Of a stretch of DNA of 64,000 nt, positions 1 through 11,114 are shown in pieces. The position numbers and the translations under genes were made by a program. The notes below the pieces were generated by a model, which did not search any database, was not told where the DNA came from, and was given only the letters and a program-made list of their open reading frames with translations. The stretch is from Epiperipatus broadwayi (Eukaryota; Onychophora; Udeonychophora; Euonychophora; Peripatidae): contig JAQFVV010000204.1 in NCBI GenBank assembly GCA_028023455.1, positions 821,501 to 885,500 on the forward strand. Direction: 5' to 3'. The stretch's first letter is position 1. Every line of letters starts with the position of its first letter.

Positions 1-1358
1 GAGAACATACATATAACATGAGTTTTAAAATAGCATCTGCTGGCATAAAACCACGCGACAATAATAAGGAAGCCATTATTAGGATTATTGCTTATTAAAA
101 AATGGGATATAGAACAAACAACTGAAGGATAGAATTTTATTACATTTTATTTCTTTAAAGTTTACCATTTTTAAAATACTGAAGTAACGTATATATTTTG
201 TAATAAACATATAAATTATGACGGGGTAATAAGGATATATCGCAGCTAGGGCTGCATCATCATCATCGCTTTCATATATTCTAAAGCAATTTTTCAATGG
301 AACAACTAAAATTTTCAACGTATAAATTTCATCGCGTCTGGAATTAAAAGCTGGCATAGCTATCTTAAATGTATTATCGTCAATTTAATTCTAATCTGGA
401 AATAATTGTAATTGATGTACTGGATTTAACATTTTAATAAAATATGCATATATTCAAGAATTAATAATCTTCTTTAATGAAATCGTTTCGTCGTTCTTTT
501 AATAGAATGCATTCTAAAAATAATAAAATATACAGATGAAAAAACTCATGGACTAAATTAATTCTTAAAAAGGACAATCAACTAAGTGAACTTTTAAAAA
601 AAGGTATTTAATAATTATATATTTATATGAATGATGTGTGGATATATATATTTTTGAGATTGATATATATTTTTTTTTGTTTATTTTATTTTTCATTGTA
701 AAATGTAACGTTTGTGAATGATCAATTTAAGCGTCTTGTTCTATTATAACATTAAACGTATAACAGATGATGTTTAAGATAAATATTTAAATAATTTTAA
801 AATCTGAAAATATAATTTATAAGTTGAGGTACTAAATATTAATTATTATCTTTACATTACAACTATTAGGCAGAAATATGTCTTTATATATTTATTGTTT
901 ATATTTATATTGGAAATATTAATATTATTTAAAGTCAAATGATAACATAAATAAAAGATGTGCTATTTATTTTATAAATAATGCCTTTGTAATTATTTAA
1001 AGATCGATACTATATTATTCTTATTTTCTTAATGCCAAAGTTATTAGTGAATTAATTGAATTTACGACTTAATAAAAGATAATTTCTTATTTCATTTATT
1101 ACTTGGTTTGTAGGTCACTTACATATATTATTTTTCATACACATATTTAGAGGTACATAAATTTATATAGTAGATGTGTATATTTGAATTTAATAAAAGT
1201 TCCTTTATTTTTGATATATATATTTGATTAGTTAGTCATATCAACCTAAAAGATAAATTATAATGAAAGATCTCATTGATTAGTATGATTTTAGATTTGT
1301 TTTATATAAAGCTAGCTGGGAGGGCAATTTAAACAATTTATTAAAATATAATTGGAAC
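1..1358. other. No gene recognised
   Basis: A+T-rich sequence with short ORFs only. The 90-codon minus ORF near 85-357 has no recognisable domain and its composition matches the surrounding non-coding DNA. Nothing else is supported. Confidence 0.6.
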
Positions 1359-1650
1359 AAGTTTGTTTTTCTTCATTCTTTAATATAAATGGAATAACTC
1401 ATATACGTTCCATTATATTTAACTTGCTTAATTATGAGCTACCATATAGTTTCCATTACATTTTTTATATAACCGGGATAATTTTGTCTTTCTTCAATTT
1501 AAATGGAATGTAGCAAGTACGATCCATTATATTTAACTTGCCCAAACATGGGCTACCTTAAGTTCCATTACATTTGGAGCATCCAAGTGAGGCTATGAAT
1601 TATAGGTTCCATTACATTTGGCTAGTCCAATCATGGGGCTGCTACATATA
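1359..1650. repeat. Degenerate tandem repeat, ~118-bp unit with ~42-bp sub-unit
   Basis: Two long units (about 1359-1465 and 1479-1577) share, in order, a T-rich start with cttcatt/cttcaat, an AAATGGAAT box, a TCCATTATATTTAACTTGC block, an ATGAGCTACC/ATGGGCTACC block and a TTCCATTACATTT block. The last ~42 bp is repeated alone at 1578-1620 and partly at 1621-1650. AAATGGAAT and its complement ATTCCATT-like words alternate, so each unit can also fold back. No coding potential is seen. Probably a minisatellite or the decayed end of a mobile element. Confidence 0.7.
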
Positions 1651-3255
1651 CGTATATATATATATAATATTGTTTTAATATTTTATGAAACTCTTGGTTT
1701 ATGATGAGTTATATAATTTAGCATTTATTAATTGGTCTTTTTTAGATTTTTTTTTTAATTTCTAAAATATTTTTTATAAAACTACTCTGGAATCATCTCA
1801 TCATAATCCTTATCACTGTTAATCTTATATCACAATGTAATCTAATAATTGCTGTTGCACTTTGGTAAAGAATTTTTAAAGTTTGATGATATATGTTTGA
1901 CAGCTTTAATCTGCTGTAGATATACTTATTGAATCAAATGAGTTTTTTTATTCTACAAAGCATAATGGCTTCTTATCCTAACTGCCTTAATATTTGAATG
2001 AGTTGTATTTTTTATATCCATTTTAAATTCCAGATTATTTATTTGATTGGTTGAATCTAAAGTGTTAACAGACAAGTTGTAATAATTTTAGTAAACATCT
2101 TGTACAAACTGATAAAAATCTATAATTTTTAAATTTTATTCTTCTATTTGTATGGTACAACTTTATCACATTGTCATTTTATATACAGATTTTGTTGCTT
2201 TTTAAAAGATATTAATGATAATTTCATTTTATAGTGTTTTTGCACTCTTCATAGATTTAATTACATTTCTCAACTCATCATTTAAAATATTTTCCTATTT
2301 CAAAATATGTTGTAATTGTAAGAGTTATTTTATTTTTTGGCAATTTATTATTACATAATTCTTTGAAAAATTATTTCAAATACTTTATTATGCAATCCCT
2401 CATTTTAATAATAATATTTATTTTTGTTATTGTGGAAACAATGTTGCATCCAATATCAAAATATTGAGTCATATTTTTTAGATTCCTTGTCAATTCACAG
2501 ATTATATATAAATGTGTGCACATAAATTATTATTTATGTAGTATAATGAAGTGGTCTCTAAAGTAGGGTACACACATGTCAGGGATGCATGAAAAGATTT
2601 CTGGGGTGTGTGAGATAATTTGTAATAATAATTTATTTTACTAATAATTTATATGACCAAATCATCATTCAGATTTAAAAGTAGGATTCGATTTAGAGCA
2701 AATTATTCTTTACAAATTTTGCTAACATTTTCATTCTTTACTTCAACTGTACAATACTTTGCTGTGGTAAAATTAATTCAATAAAATGTATCATAAATAA
2801 GCTTATAGTTGATTCACACAGCAGTAGTGTCTCCTATTTTGAAATTTCTTACTTCATATCTATTGAACAATGTACTTAATGTCAATCAGCATAAGAATTT
2901 AGAGAAAAATATTTTGTGATTTAATATGAATTTTGTGTTTTAAATGTTGTGGCTTTTAAATATTGTCTTTATTATTTTAAGTAATAGTAATATAATAACT
3001 GATATATTAGCATTAACATATTTATCATATTAAGATTTGTATTTTGATGTTAAGAATATTATTCCACCTACTTTGTAAATAAGGAGAGTCGTAGGATTAT
3101 AATTATTAAATTACTCTTGTTAAAAGTTATTATTAGAGATTTTTCAATCAAAATATTAAAATTTAAATGCAAAAAATTTTAAAATAAAAAACAAAAGTTA
3201 ATAAAAAGATTAAAAAATTAAAGAAAAAAGAAAGAAATATATTTTTTTTAATTTG
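1651..3255. other. No gene recognised
   Basis: A short (AT)n tract at about 1652-1668 followed by low-complexity A+T-rich DNA. No ORF, RNA gene or repeat family is recognised. Confidence 0.55.
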
Positions 3256-3545
3256 AACTTTGTTTTGGCTTGTTCTCAAACATTTGTTTTATAGTTTTTT
3301 GTTTTTAAAATTTTGACACATTCAAAATTTTTATTTAGAATAACTTTGTTTTAATTAAGACTTTTTAAATTTTATTATAAGATATTTAATTCAGGCGATT
3401 TTTTAATTAATTTCATTTAATAATTAGATTAGTTTATTCTTTGTGTTAAAAATTTATTTTTTGTAAATTTAAAAATTGTAAATTAATTTTAAAACTAACA
3501 TTAAATTACTAATTATTCAATTAGATTTTTAGATATCCCTACAAA

Positions 3546-5470
3546 ATGGACAAGTGGCTAAATAAAATAAGTCTACAAAACCTTTGAATTGGTACTTCTA
3601 CAGAAAAAAAAAACATATCAAAGCTGATACAGATGTTGCTATTAGTCTAAGCATATCTGGAAATAAAGATGATGTAAAATTAATTTCAAACAAAAATATT
3701 CCCATTAACATTTAAAGATCTCATCAAGAATTTTTAAAATATGAATTAACACATATTGTTATCAATGAGGAACCAATCCCAAAATGTGTGTTTTGTTTTG
3801 AAATTTAAACAAATAATAAGAAACCCATTCAATTAACTTGACATTTGAAAGGCAAACACCAACAGTATCAAAATAAACCAAATGGTTTTACTTTCCATTC
3901 TTCAATCACATTGTGACAACTTTTATAAATTTTACAAAACAAAATGACAAATGTTTGCAGGCATCTTTTGAAATTTCATATCTTATTGCTAAGAATAAGA
4001 AGTGTACACAGTTGGTAAAATTTTGATTTTACCTGCTGTAATAAAAATAACAGAAATCATAAATGATAAAGAATTAGCTATAAACCCTAAGACAATTCCC
4101 TTATCTGTAAATATTATTGGGAAGTGAGTAGAAATAATTGCTGATGTTATAAAGAAACAATAGAAACATTAATGTCATGCCTAAAATTTACTTTGCAATT
4201 GGATAAAAATATTGACATAGCTCACATGCCCTAGCTCTTAATTTTTGTAAGATACCTTTTTAATAATGAAGATTAAAAATAACTCTTATTTTGTGAGCCC
4301 CTTAAAGAAAAATGTAATGGGGAAGAAATATTTTTATTAATTATATAATTTCTTAAGAAAATAAATGTGGGAAAATTGTTTAAGCAATACTAGTGATGGA
4401 ATAGCTATTCTAACTAAAAAAAAGTAGAAGAATTAATGGTAAAGTTTTTGAAGTAACACCACATATAAAATTCATATATTGCATTATTCATATACAAGTT
4501 ATGGCAGTGGAAAAATGAATTCATAAAGTATTGCAAGAAGTAATTAACATAGTTAATTTGATCAAAAAAGGTTCACTCAGTAACAGATTTTTAAAAATAT
4601 TCTATGATAAAATGGAAAGCAATCATGAAAATTTGTTATATGACATAGAATCATGGCAAAGTATTGAACAATGGAACTTAAAGATTTATTGCATCTTTAT
4701 TTACTAGAAAAGGATTCTGAATGGAAATAATTTTTTGTATTGAGAAATAGTTTATGATAGTTTGCTACCTTGCAGACATCTTTGATAAAGAAATAAACTA
4801 AATGTATTGCTTCAAGGTAAAAGAGATATTTTTAATCAAGATGTGTGAAAAAATTACTGCTTTTCAGAAAAAAAATTATAATGGAAGAGGTCAGCGCGAC
4901 TGCCTTGCACTTGCAGGCAGTTGCCCGGGTTGCGGGTTCACATCCCGGCTGATCCTATGACACTTAATATATATATATATATGCAAATGTTTTCATTATT
5001 AAGTGATTTTTTCTTCAATCTGACTTTAACATATCTGAAGTAAAAACAATTTTAATTAAGCATTTAGAAAATTTGGAATGTGCATTTTCAAAGTGGTTTG
5101 GAAATTTACCAATTGGAAATTTTTCTATGGATTTTGACACCATTTATCAAAGTGAAAATTCAGCATTTGCAATAAGAACAGATAATTGATATCAGAAAAG
5201 ATGGAAAATTACAACTCAATTTCCAAAAATAACACTGTTCAATATTCAGTTATAAAATAAATTTACTGATTTAGTCACCAGAGCAATAGATGCATTGCTA
5301 CCATTTGGCTCCACTTTCTCTGCCAACGAGTAGCATTATAATCAAAAACAGAAGTAAACTGAATTTTAAACCAGATCTGCAAATAGCAATTTTTCAAATT
5401 GAATCTAGATTCATAAAATAATGGGAAAAAACAATAATTGCATCCCTCTCATTAAATTGTTGTTTTCATT
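3546..5470 (+). pseudogene. hAT transposase remnant with BED-type zinc finger (ZBED/FAM200-like)
   Basis: Conceptual translation with stops and frameshifts still follows the order of a BED-finger hAT transposase. It starts MDKWLNK (3546). A BED finger follows at about 3720-3865, with the pair PKCVFC and then HLKGKH, spaced as C-x2-C...H-x4-H. Next come the conserved SFEISYLIAKNKK segment (about 3965-4005), an IPLS-like segment (about 4090-4110), and a region reading MAKYxTMELKDLLHLYLLEKDSEW (stretch near 4650-4720). The C-terminal dimerisation part survives as LPFGSTFSANE near 5299-5330 and ESRFIK near 5400-5420. The gene is interrupted by a tRNA-derived SINE at 4884-4980. In the intact family it would cut and paste the element using the terminal repeats; this copy is dead. 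Family assignment is from recognised motif order, not a database search. Confidence 0.7.
4884..4980 (+). repeat. tRNA-derived SINE, copy 1, inserted in the hAT remnant
   Basis: Much more G+C-rich than its surroundings. It has a pol III A-box-like start (GAGGTCAGCGCGACTG, 4886-4901), a tRNA anticodon-arm-like hairpin (CTGCC/GGCAG) and a B-box-like GGGTTCACATCCC (4934-4946), followed by GCTGATCCTATGACAC and an (AT)n tail to about 4982. A second copy lies at 17,750-17,832. Interrupting the transposase reading shows that the SINE arrived after the hAT element. No complete tRNA cloverleaf can be drawn, so this is not a tRNA gene. Confidence 0.75.
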
Positions 5471-6450
5471 TGCAATTATCTATTTTAATTTTCTTGTGCA
5501 ATTTTTGGTCCTAAATTCTTTATAACATTTTACAATTATATTTTATCTATATATTTTTTAAAAGTACAATTTTTTTTTTTAATTATGTACTTCTGTATTT
5601 ATTTAATTTTTTTAAATGCATTCTGGTTCTACAGTGATAAATTGGGATTCAGCTAAAAAGTTTGGATACCTTTGGTATAATGAATAAAAATGTAAATTAT
5701 TAAAAGGAAACAAATTTGTTATATATTATTTGTTTTTGTGTGTGCACCCTTCATATCAAGTCCATCATATTGCAACCATCCATCAATGTAGAAATTCAAA
5801 CCAATCTATCTCATTACACATGCATTTTAAACAACATTCACTCAAATGTTCTAAAAGTATCAATTATCTGTATCTCCACAGCTCATCTTGTCAGTTTGAA
5901 ATGTTTTTCATTCATCATTTTTTTTAAACTAGAATTTATTTCTATCCCCCTTTAGCCCTTTTCTGTATGGGTAAATACAGAGATGTCAAATGTGGGTGTG
6001 CAGATTGTGTTGGGCATAAAGGCACATCACGACTGTAGTGCTGAGACACCAAGATAATAACATTTATATGTAAATAAAATTGTTTACATTTTCGAATCAT
6101 TTCACCATTAGGGATATGTTCTGAGTGTAAACATTTTTTTTAATTTAAGTATAAGATAACTACTTTTTTATTTCAATTTATTTATCACAATTACCTGGGC
6201 TTCGAATTTTTAGGCATGAGCTCAAAATATACTACATATATACTCTTATCATGCTAAACCAAACAGGTGGACACCATTTTCTCATGATAATAAATAAAAC
6301 TTAATATATGTAATAACTGAAACATAGGCTTATTTATACTTGTGTCTATATATATGTAATATTAGGGTATGAGCACAGACTTTCACATGACCCACCACTC
6401 TCCACTCTATCTAATAACACTGATACACTTAAACATACATATGTTGAAAA

Positions 6451-6518
6451 GATAAATAATCACCAATATACGTATTTCATGCTAAACCAGCAATCATCAG
6501 TTGGTCCAGATTATCATC
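6451..6518 (-). ncRNA. Hammerhead ribozyme motif (type I), 471-bp family
   Basis: Read on the minus strand: helix I 5' strand GATGATAATCTGGACCAA, core CTGATGA, stem-loop II TTGCTGGTTTAGCAT, core GAAA, helix III ATA-CG-TAT followed by A as the cleavage-site base, then helix I 3' strand starting TTGGTGATTATT. Inner helix I is ACCAA/TTGGT; outer helix I pairs ATAATC with GATTAT, separated by a bulge, as in natural type I hammerheads. The first pair of stem II is a T/T mismatch, which may weaken it. Confidence 0.75.
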
Positions 6519-6801
6519 TCTACACATATATACTATAAGTGCTCAGATATATATTAAGATAGACAATCCTCATACTTTAATGGACAGGCTTCAATCTACT
6601 CCACACTCCAACTCATCAACCGTCCATCCAATTGAAAATCTGATGATGGAATGCTCAAAGGCCACCCTGAGGCTGAGATTATTGTCAATTGGATGGACGG
6701 TTGATGAGTTGGAGTGTGGAGTAGATTGAAGCCTGTCCATTAAAGTATGAGGATTGTCTATCTTAATATATATCTGAGCACTTATAGTATATATGTGTAG
6801 A

Positions 6802-6870
6802 GATGATAATCTGGACCAACTGATGATTGCTGGTTTAGCATGAAATACATATATTGGTGATTATTTATCT
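6802..6870 (+). ncRNA. Hammerhead ribozyme motif (type I), 471-bp family
   Basis: Same structure as the minus-strand copy at 6451-6518: core CTGATGA at 6820-6826, stem-loop II 6827-6841, GAAA 6842-6845, helix III ATA-CA-TAT with A6853 as the cleavage-site base, and helix I 3' strand from 6854. It is the inverted partner of that copy; transcription through both would let the two arms pair instead of folding as ribozymes. Confidence 0.75.
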
Positions 6871-7272
6871 TTTCAACATATGTATGTTTAAGTATATCAG
6901 TGTTATTAGATAGAGTGGAGAGTGGTGGGTCATGTGAAAGTCTGTGCTCATACCCTAATATTACATATATATAGACACAAGTATAAATAAGCCTATGTTT
7001 CAGTTATTACATTATAGAGATGTCTGCCCATCCTTGCATATGTATTTAATGGATTATGTCCTGTACATGTGGGGTTCAGATTGACCTTAGGTCAACATGG
7101 GTGTGACAATAATCTCGGCCTCAGGGTGGCCTTTGAGCATTCCATCATCAGATTTTCAATTGGATGGACGGTTGATGAGTTGGAGTGTGGAGTAGATTGA
7201 AGCCTGTCCATTAAAGTATGAGGATTGTCTATCTTAATATATATCTGAGCACTTATAGTATATATGTGTAGA

Positions 7273-7341
7273 GATGATAATCTGGACCAACTGATGATTG
7301 CTGGTTTAGCATGAAATACGTATATTGGTGATTATTTATCT
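7273..7341 (+). ncRNA. Hammerhead ribozyme motif (type I), 471-bp family
   Basis: Tandem partner of the motif at 6802-6870, exactly 471 bp downstream. Core CTGATGA at 7291-7297, GAAA at 7313-7316, helix III ATACGTAT. Two ribozymes in direct repeat would release a 471-nt monomer if both cleave, as described for retrozymes. Confidence 0.75.
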
Positions 7342-7690
7342 TTTCAACATATGTATGTTTAAGTGTATCAGTGTTATTAGATAGAGTGGAGAGTGGTGGG
7401 TCATGTGAAAGTCTGTGCGCATACCCTAATATTAATATATGTAAGTGTTTAGATTTCTGAATCACTTTATTCCTAGAAACACATTCTGATTGTAAATATT
7501 TATTATTTAAACATAAGAGAAATATTTTTTTTATTTATATTTATTGTGGCAGTTGCACTAATCTTGAAATATATTTTATATATACTCTACCATTGCATAA
7601 AACTGAACAGGCCGATGCCCTTTCGTCATTATAATTAATAAAATTTATATGTAAATAAAAATGTTTGGATTTCTCAATCATTTTTATTTA

Positions 7691-9019
7691 AATATCCTAA
7701 TTTGTACAAAAAGTAACATATTATTATTAATAATTTATTTAAAAATAAAACTTATTTTAAAAATATTGCCTCATAATTATAGTAATTATGCATATGATGA
7801 AATTATTTTTACCAATAATGTTTCACAAGTTCTAAATGTATGTTCACTTGGGAGTACCAGTAGAGTATCTATCTGCTTCAGAAATGTTAGGTCTGGGTTT
7901 GATACTGTGTTGTGCCAACATTTTTAAATAGTATTATATTTGTCTTTTTTGCTATTATTCTCCTGTATTAAACAGCTTTTCCTATTTTTAATAACATTAT
8001 TATCTCTTTGTTTTAAATATAGTAATAGCTTTTCACTTGTTCTTTAGCTAAAAATTTGTGATTGATCCATAATCCACACTACAATGTAATTCTAAGCAAA
8101 ACAAAATATTTAATTAACAAATTTTATGATATAACCAATGAATAAATAAAATAAAATATATGGGGTTTTAAAGGCATCTAAAAATATATTGAATAAACAA
8201 CCCAAGTAAGAAAAATTTAATTCTTTTCCTGGCTTAATATGGAATTGTTAAACTACATAATAAAGTGTACAATATATATAATACAACTTAGTTATTAATA
8301 AGTTTAAAAAATAAAATTATACAGGAGGTAAATACATGTTATTGAATGAAAATAAGTGAAATTATTTTTTTAATAAAAGATGTAAACAAGTTTTTTTGTG
8401 AATTACAAAAAAAGAACAAAGATTGTTTTAACAATAAGGTGCAAATATGATGAAAAATAGGAAAATGATATTTAAAACAAAGAATGTTTTAACAAAAATA
8501 TGTGAATGGGATGTAAGAGTTGTATTAGTTGTGTTATTTAAAATTAACTTACTTTGACTGATTCTAATAAACTATTAAAGTTATGTGAACAATAAACAAT
8601 GTAAATATAAAAATTTTAAATATTGGATTATATATATTATAGTTATTAATAGTGGACAACGCCATATAAAAAATTAAATGAAAGTGTAAATATTTTACCA
8701 TTGAAGGAATATAATTTGAGTAATAAAAAAACATGAATACATTTATGCATGAGAGATTTTCAATCCGTTTTTAAACAAACAAGTGAGCAGGATGGAACTC
8801 AATAATGAAACATTGTAAAAATCATATTCTGGATGTACATATCATTTAATAAGTAACGTAAAAATTATTTAATTATCCATATAATATCGTAGCTGGCCTG
8901 AGAAGGTAACGGGAGCAGTTCAAAATTGTCTTATTTCCAGATATTTTTTTATCTACACTAGCATTTTCTCAGGATTGTCCAAAAAATAATATGAAAATTT
9001 GAAGAACAATTTCAAATTT
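7691..9019. other. No gene recognised
   Basis: A+T-rich DNA. The ORF starting in unit C near 7661 runs through low-complexity sequence and has no recognisable domain. Confidence 0.55.
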
Positions 9020-9292
9020 ACTAAATAAATATTTAAATAACTAGAGAGATTTGAACTTAGAATTTTTTAATCTATATTTATCCTCTGCTCTATCTCAAGC
9101 AACCACTACACATGACTACATACATCATGTGTGGTGGTTGTTTGATATGGAGTAGAGGATGAATACAGACTGAAAAATCCTAAGTTCAAATCCCTCTAGT
9201 TACTTATATAGAAACATAGAGTACACTGAATCTAGTTACTTATATAGAAACATAGAGTACACTGAATGAATAGGTTAACTAAATAAATATTT
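9020..9292. mobile_element. Hairpin SINE-like element with 15-bp target duplication
   Basis: A palindrome with 78-bp arms (9038-9115 and 9125-9202) and a 9-bp loop. The right arm contains a pol III B-box-like GTTCAAATCCC (9184-9194). It is followed by two copies of a 36-bp unit starting TCTAGTTACTTATATAG (9195-9230 and 9231-9266). The whole is flanked by the 15-bp direct repeat ACTAAATAAATATTT (9020-9034 and 9278-9292), a strong sign of retroposition. No ORF. Confidence 0.75.
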
Positions 9293-9689
9293 TTATTTTA
9301 AAGTATTATTTAATTATTGTTTGAAAAAAATATTTTTAACATTAATATGTTTTATATTAGTATGTGTTTTATTCTTCGTGTTTAATTTATAGAAATAAAG
9401 AATAAAACATTACGTTATTTAAAGAACACGTAAATGACTAAAGATATATATTTTAAAGTTTTTCTTGTGAATACGCTGAAAAAAGTGTATTTCAATTTAC
9501 AACTCCTATTTCATAGAATGGGGGGAGGGACAATAAAATTTATCTTGCACTAAAACACGTCTTAGTCTTGCGGGTAGGCTTGGGTAAATAAACATTGTTT
9601 TGCAGAAATTTTTTCTAATTTTTAGGTTTTATCCACATACTTCTTATCTAATTTCACCACATCACAATTATTCACCAGCACATAAATCC

Positions 9690-10133
9690 AATCTACTCTC
9701 TTTACTGGGTATCATCACCATCAACCATTATCAATCCACTGAAGGATGAAGGTCTCTCAAAGTTCAATCCATCTTCTTTGATCTTTAGCCTCTGTTCTAC
9801 ACATAACCTCTGCACATTGTCACCTTATTTCATCCATCTGTCTCACATGTGGTCTCTTTCTGGGTCTTTTACAAATGCTTGGAATCCAGTTTAAGATTTT
9901 ATTTGTTCATCTATTATCACCTCTTTTGCAATATATACAGTCCAACTCCACTTTTTTAATTTTTTCAATGAGGTCAGTAACAGTTGTTTGTTCTCTTATC
10001 CATATATTGTGTTTTCGATCTTTTCTTGCTCCTCTATTAAGTGACAAAGTCTCAGATCCTTAAGTAAGAACTGGTAAAACATATTTATTAAAAACCTTTC
10101 TTTTCAAACACATAGGCATATTTCCTTTTAGTA
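9690..10133 (-). pseudogene. RTE LINE C-terminal region
   Basis: Downstream of the reverse transcriptase, broken frames on the minus strand still read a VLPVLTYGSETLSLN segment (about 10,030-10,080), a KRPRKRPHVRQMDEI segment and an EAKDQRRWI segment (about 9760-9870). These match the usual RTE tail, in which a TYG-E-W/L block is followed by a GRP-x-RW-DD-I block and an R-x-W-R-x-L block. At least two frameshifts or stops break it. Confidence 0.7.
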
Positions 10134-10943
10134 TCAAGTTATTTCTACCAAAAGCACTCCAACCAAGTTTAATTCTATGATTAATTCATCCATAATGTTT
10201 CCATCTGTATTAATATTCTGACCAAGGTATTTGTATCTGTTAACTTCTTTTAACTCATCATAATCAATCTTTATTTTGATATTTTGAGAAAATCCATTAA
10301 ACATTACTTTAGTCTTTTTAACATTTATCTTTAGTCCTAATTTTCTACTTTCCTTGGATAACTCCTGCAACATTTCTTGTAGCTCTAAAGCATTATTTAC
10401 AAAAACAACTACATCATCTGCAAAACCTAAATTACTTAAATAATCTCCATTTATTTTCACTCCTTTAGCTTCCCATTTTAATCCACAAAATACTTCTTGC
10501 AGCACTGTTGTAAAAAGTTTTGGAGATATGGAATCACCCTGTTTTACATGCTTTTCAATGTTGACTTTCCTAATATCATTATGCAATTTAATTGTTGCTG
10601 TTGCATTTTTATAAATATTTTTAAAAATATGCCAATATCCTGGATCTATACCTTGATGATCCACTGCTTTAATCACTGAAGAAATGTTTATAGAATCAAT
10701 TGCCTTTTCATAATCTACAAATCCAAAGCATAATGGCAACTCATATTCCTTTGTCCTTTCTATAACATCTCTCAATACCTGGATATGACCTACGATATTA
10801 AAACTACTTTTAAATCCATCTTGTTCTTTTGGTTGGTGGAAATCCAATGTTATCTGTAGATGAGTTAAAAATCTTAGTAAAAAGTTTGTATAAAACTGAT
10901 AAAAGGCTGATAGGTCTGTAATTTTGAATATATTTTTTATCAC
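10134..10943 (-). pseudogene. RTE LINE reverse transcriptase domain (partial ORF, 269 codons)
   Basis: The enzyme would copy LINE RNA into the genome at an endonuclease nick. Reverse transcriptase motifs are seen in order: [12 protein letters not shown] near residues 37-48 (usual QAGFR-like block), GFVDYEKAIDSI at 74-85 (motif A with its aspartate), KQGDSISPKLF at 134-144 (motif B), FADD at 174-177 (catalytic motif C), KTKVMFN near 205-211 and RYKYLGQNI near 231-239. The annotated start is not the real one; the upstream part (NYRPISLL-like region) continues in another frame. The YADD tyrosine is replaced by F, common in some LINE lineages. Downstream the frame ends early, with the tail in other frames. 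It is an inactive copy. Confidence 0.8.
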
Positions 10944-11114
10944 CTTTTTAAAATATTAATATTAATACTGCATTCTTCCATTCATCTGGTACATCTTTAT
11001 CAATTGGTCATTTGGTATATAACTTTGCTGAAAAAAATTATATTTCTTCATCTGATTTTTTAAATATATCAATTATAATAACATTGTTACCTGGAAATCT
11101 TTCTTTTTTCATAA

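Larger units (their letters stand above)
3262..5676 (+). mobile_element. Decayed hAT-superfamily DNA transposon
   Basis: Inside lies a broken hAT transposase (see 3546-5470). The likely ends are a left terminus near 3262-3290 containing GTTCTCAAAC and a right terminus near 5654-5676 containing AAAAAGTTTGGATACC; read as reverse complement, the right end (GGTATCCAAAC) aligns imperfectly with the left end, as hAT terminal inverted repeats do. I do not see a clear 8-bp target duplication, so the exact ends are uncertain. The element cannot be autonomous: the transposase has many stops and a SINE is inserted in it. Confidence 0.6.
6301..7444. mobile_element. 471-bp hammerhead repeat family: array of one forward and two reverse copies
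   Basis: Copy 1 runs forward (6311-6634), copy 2 reverse (7009-6686) and copy 3 reverse (from about 7437 to 7012, 5'-truncated). Copies 2 and 3 are head-to-tail with period 471 bp (matching bases at 6820 and 7291). Copies 1 and 2 form an inverted repeat with arms of 324 bp each and a 51-bp spacer; I see only about two mismatches between arms, so the fold-back is recent. A 13-bp AT-rich direct repeat (TTAATATATGTAA) at 6301-6313 and 7432-7444 may be a target duplication. No protein is encoded; ORFs across it are incidental. Each copy holds one hammerhead motif. Compare loci at 13.3, 26.3 and 30.7 kb. Confidence 0.8.
6063..7690. repeat. Diverged ~217-237-bp tandem repeat, split by a fold-back insertion
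   Basis: Unit A is 6063-6300, unit B 7432-7647, and a partial unit C starts at 7648. Units share TATATGTAA, a GAATCA(T/C)TT box, a TGTAAA(C/T)ATTT box and, at the end, TATACTCT followed by an AACAGG(T/C) box and AATAAATAAAA/AATTAATAAAA. The 471-bp-family array lies between A and B. Part of unit A read on the minus strand (GGTTTAGCATGA, near 6255-6266) matches the stem II to GAA part of the hammerhead found in the inserted family, so the two repeats may be distant relatives. Confidence 0.55.

Noticed and set aside
7253-7465. 70-codon minus ORF, and similar ORFs at 13,321, 26,333 and 30,649
   Set aside because: These are parallel readings of the 471-bp repeat; frames break between copies and the conserved signal is RNA structure, not protein.
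10497-10679. Plus-strand ORF inside the LINE
   Set aside because: Antisense shadow of the reverse transcriptase reading.
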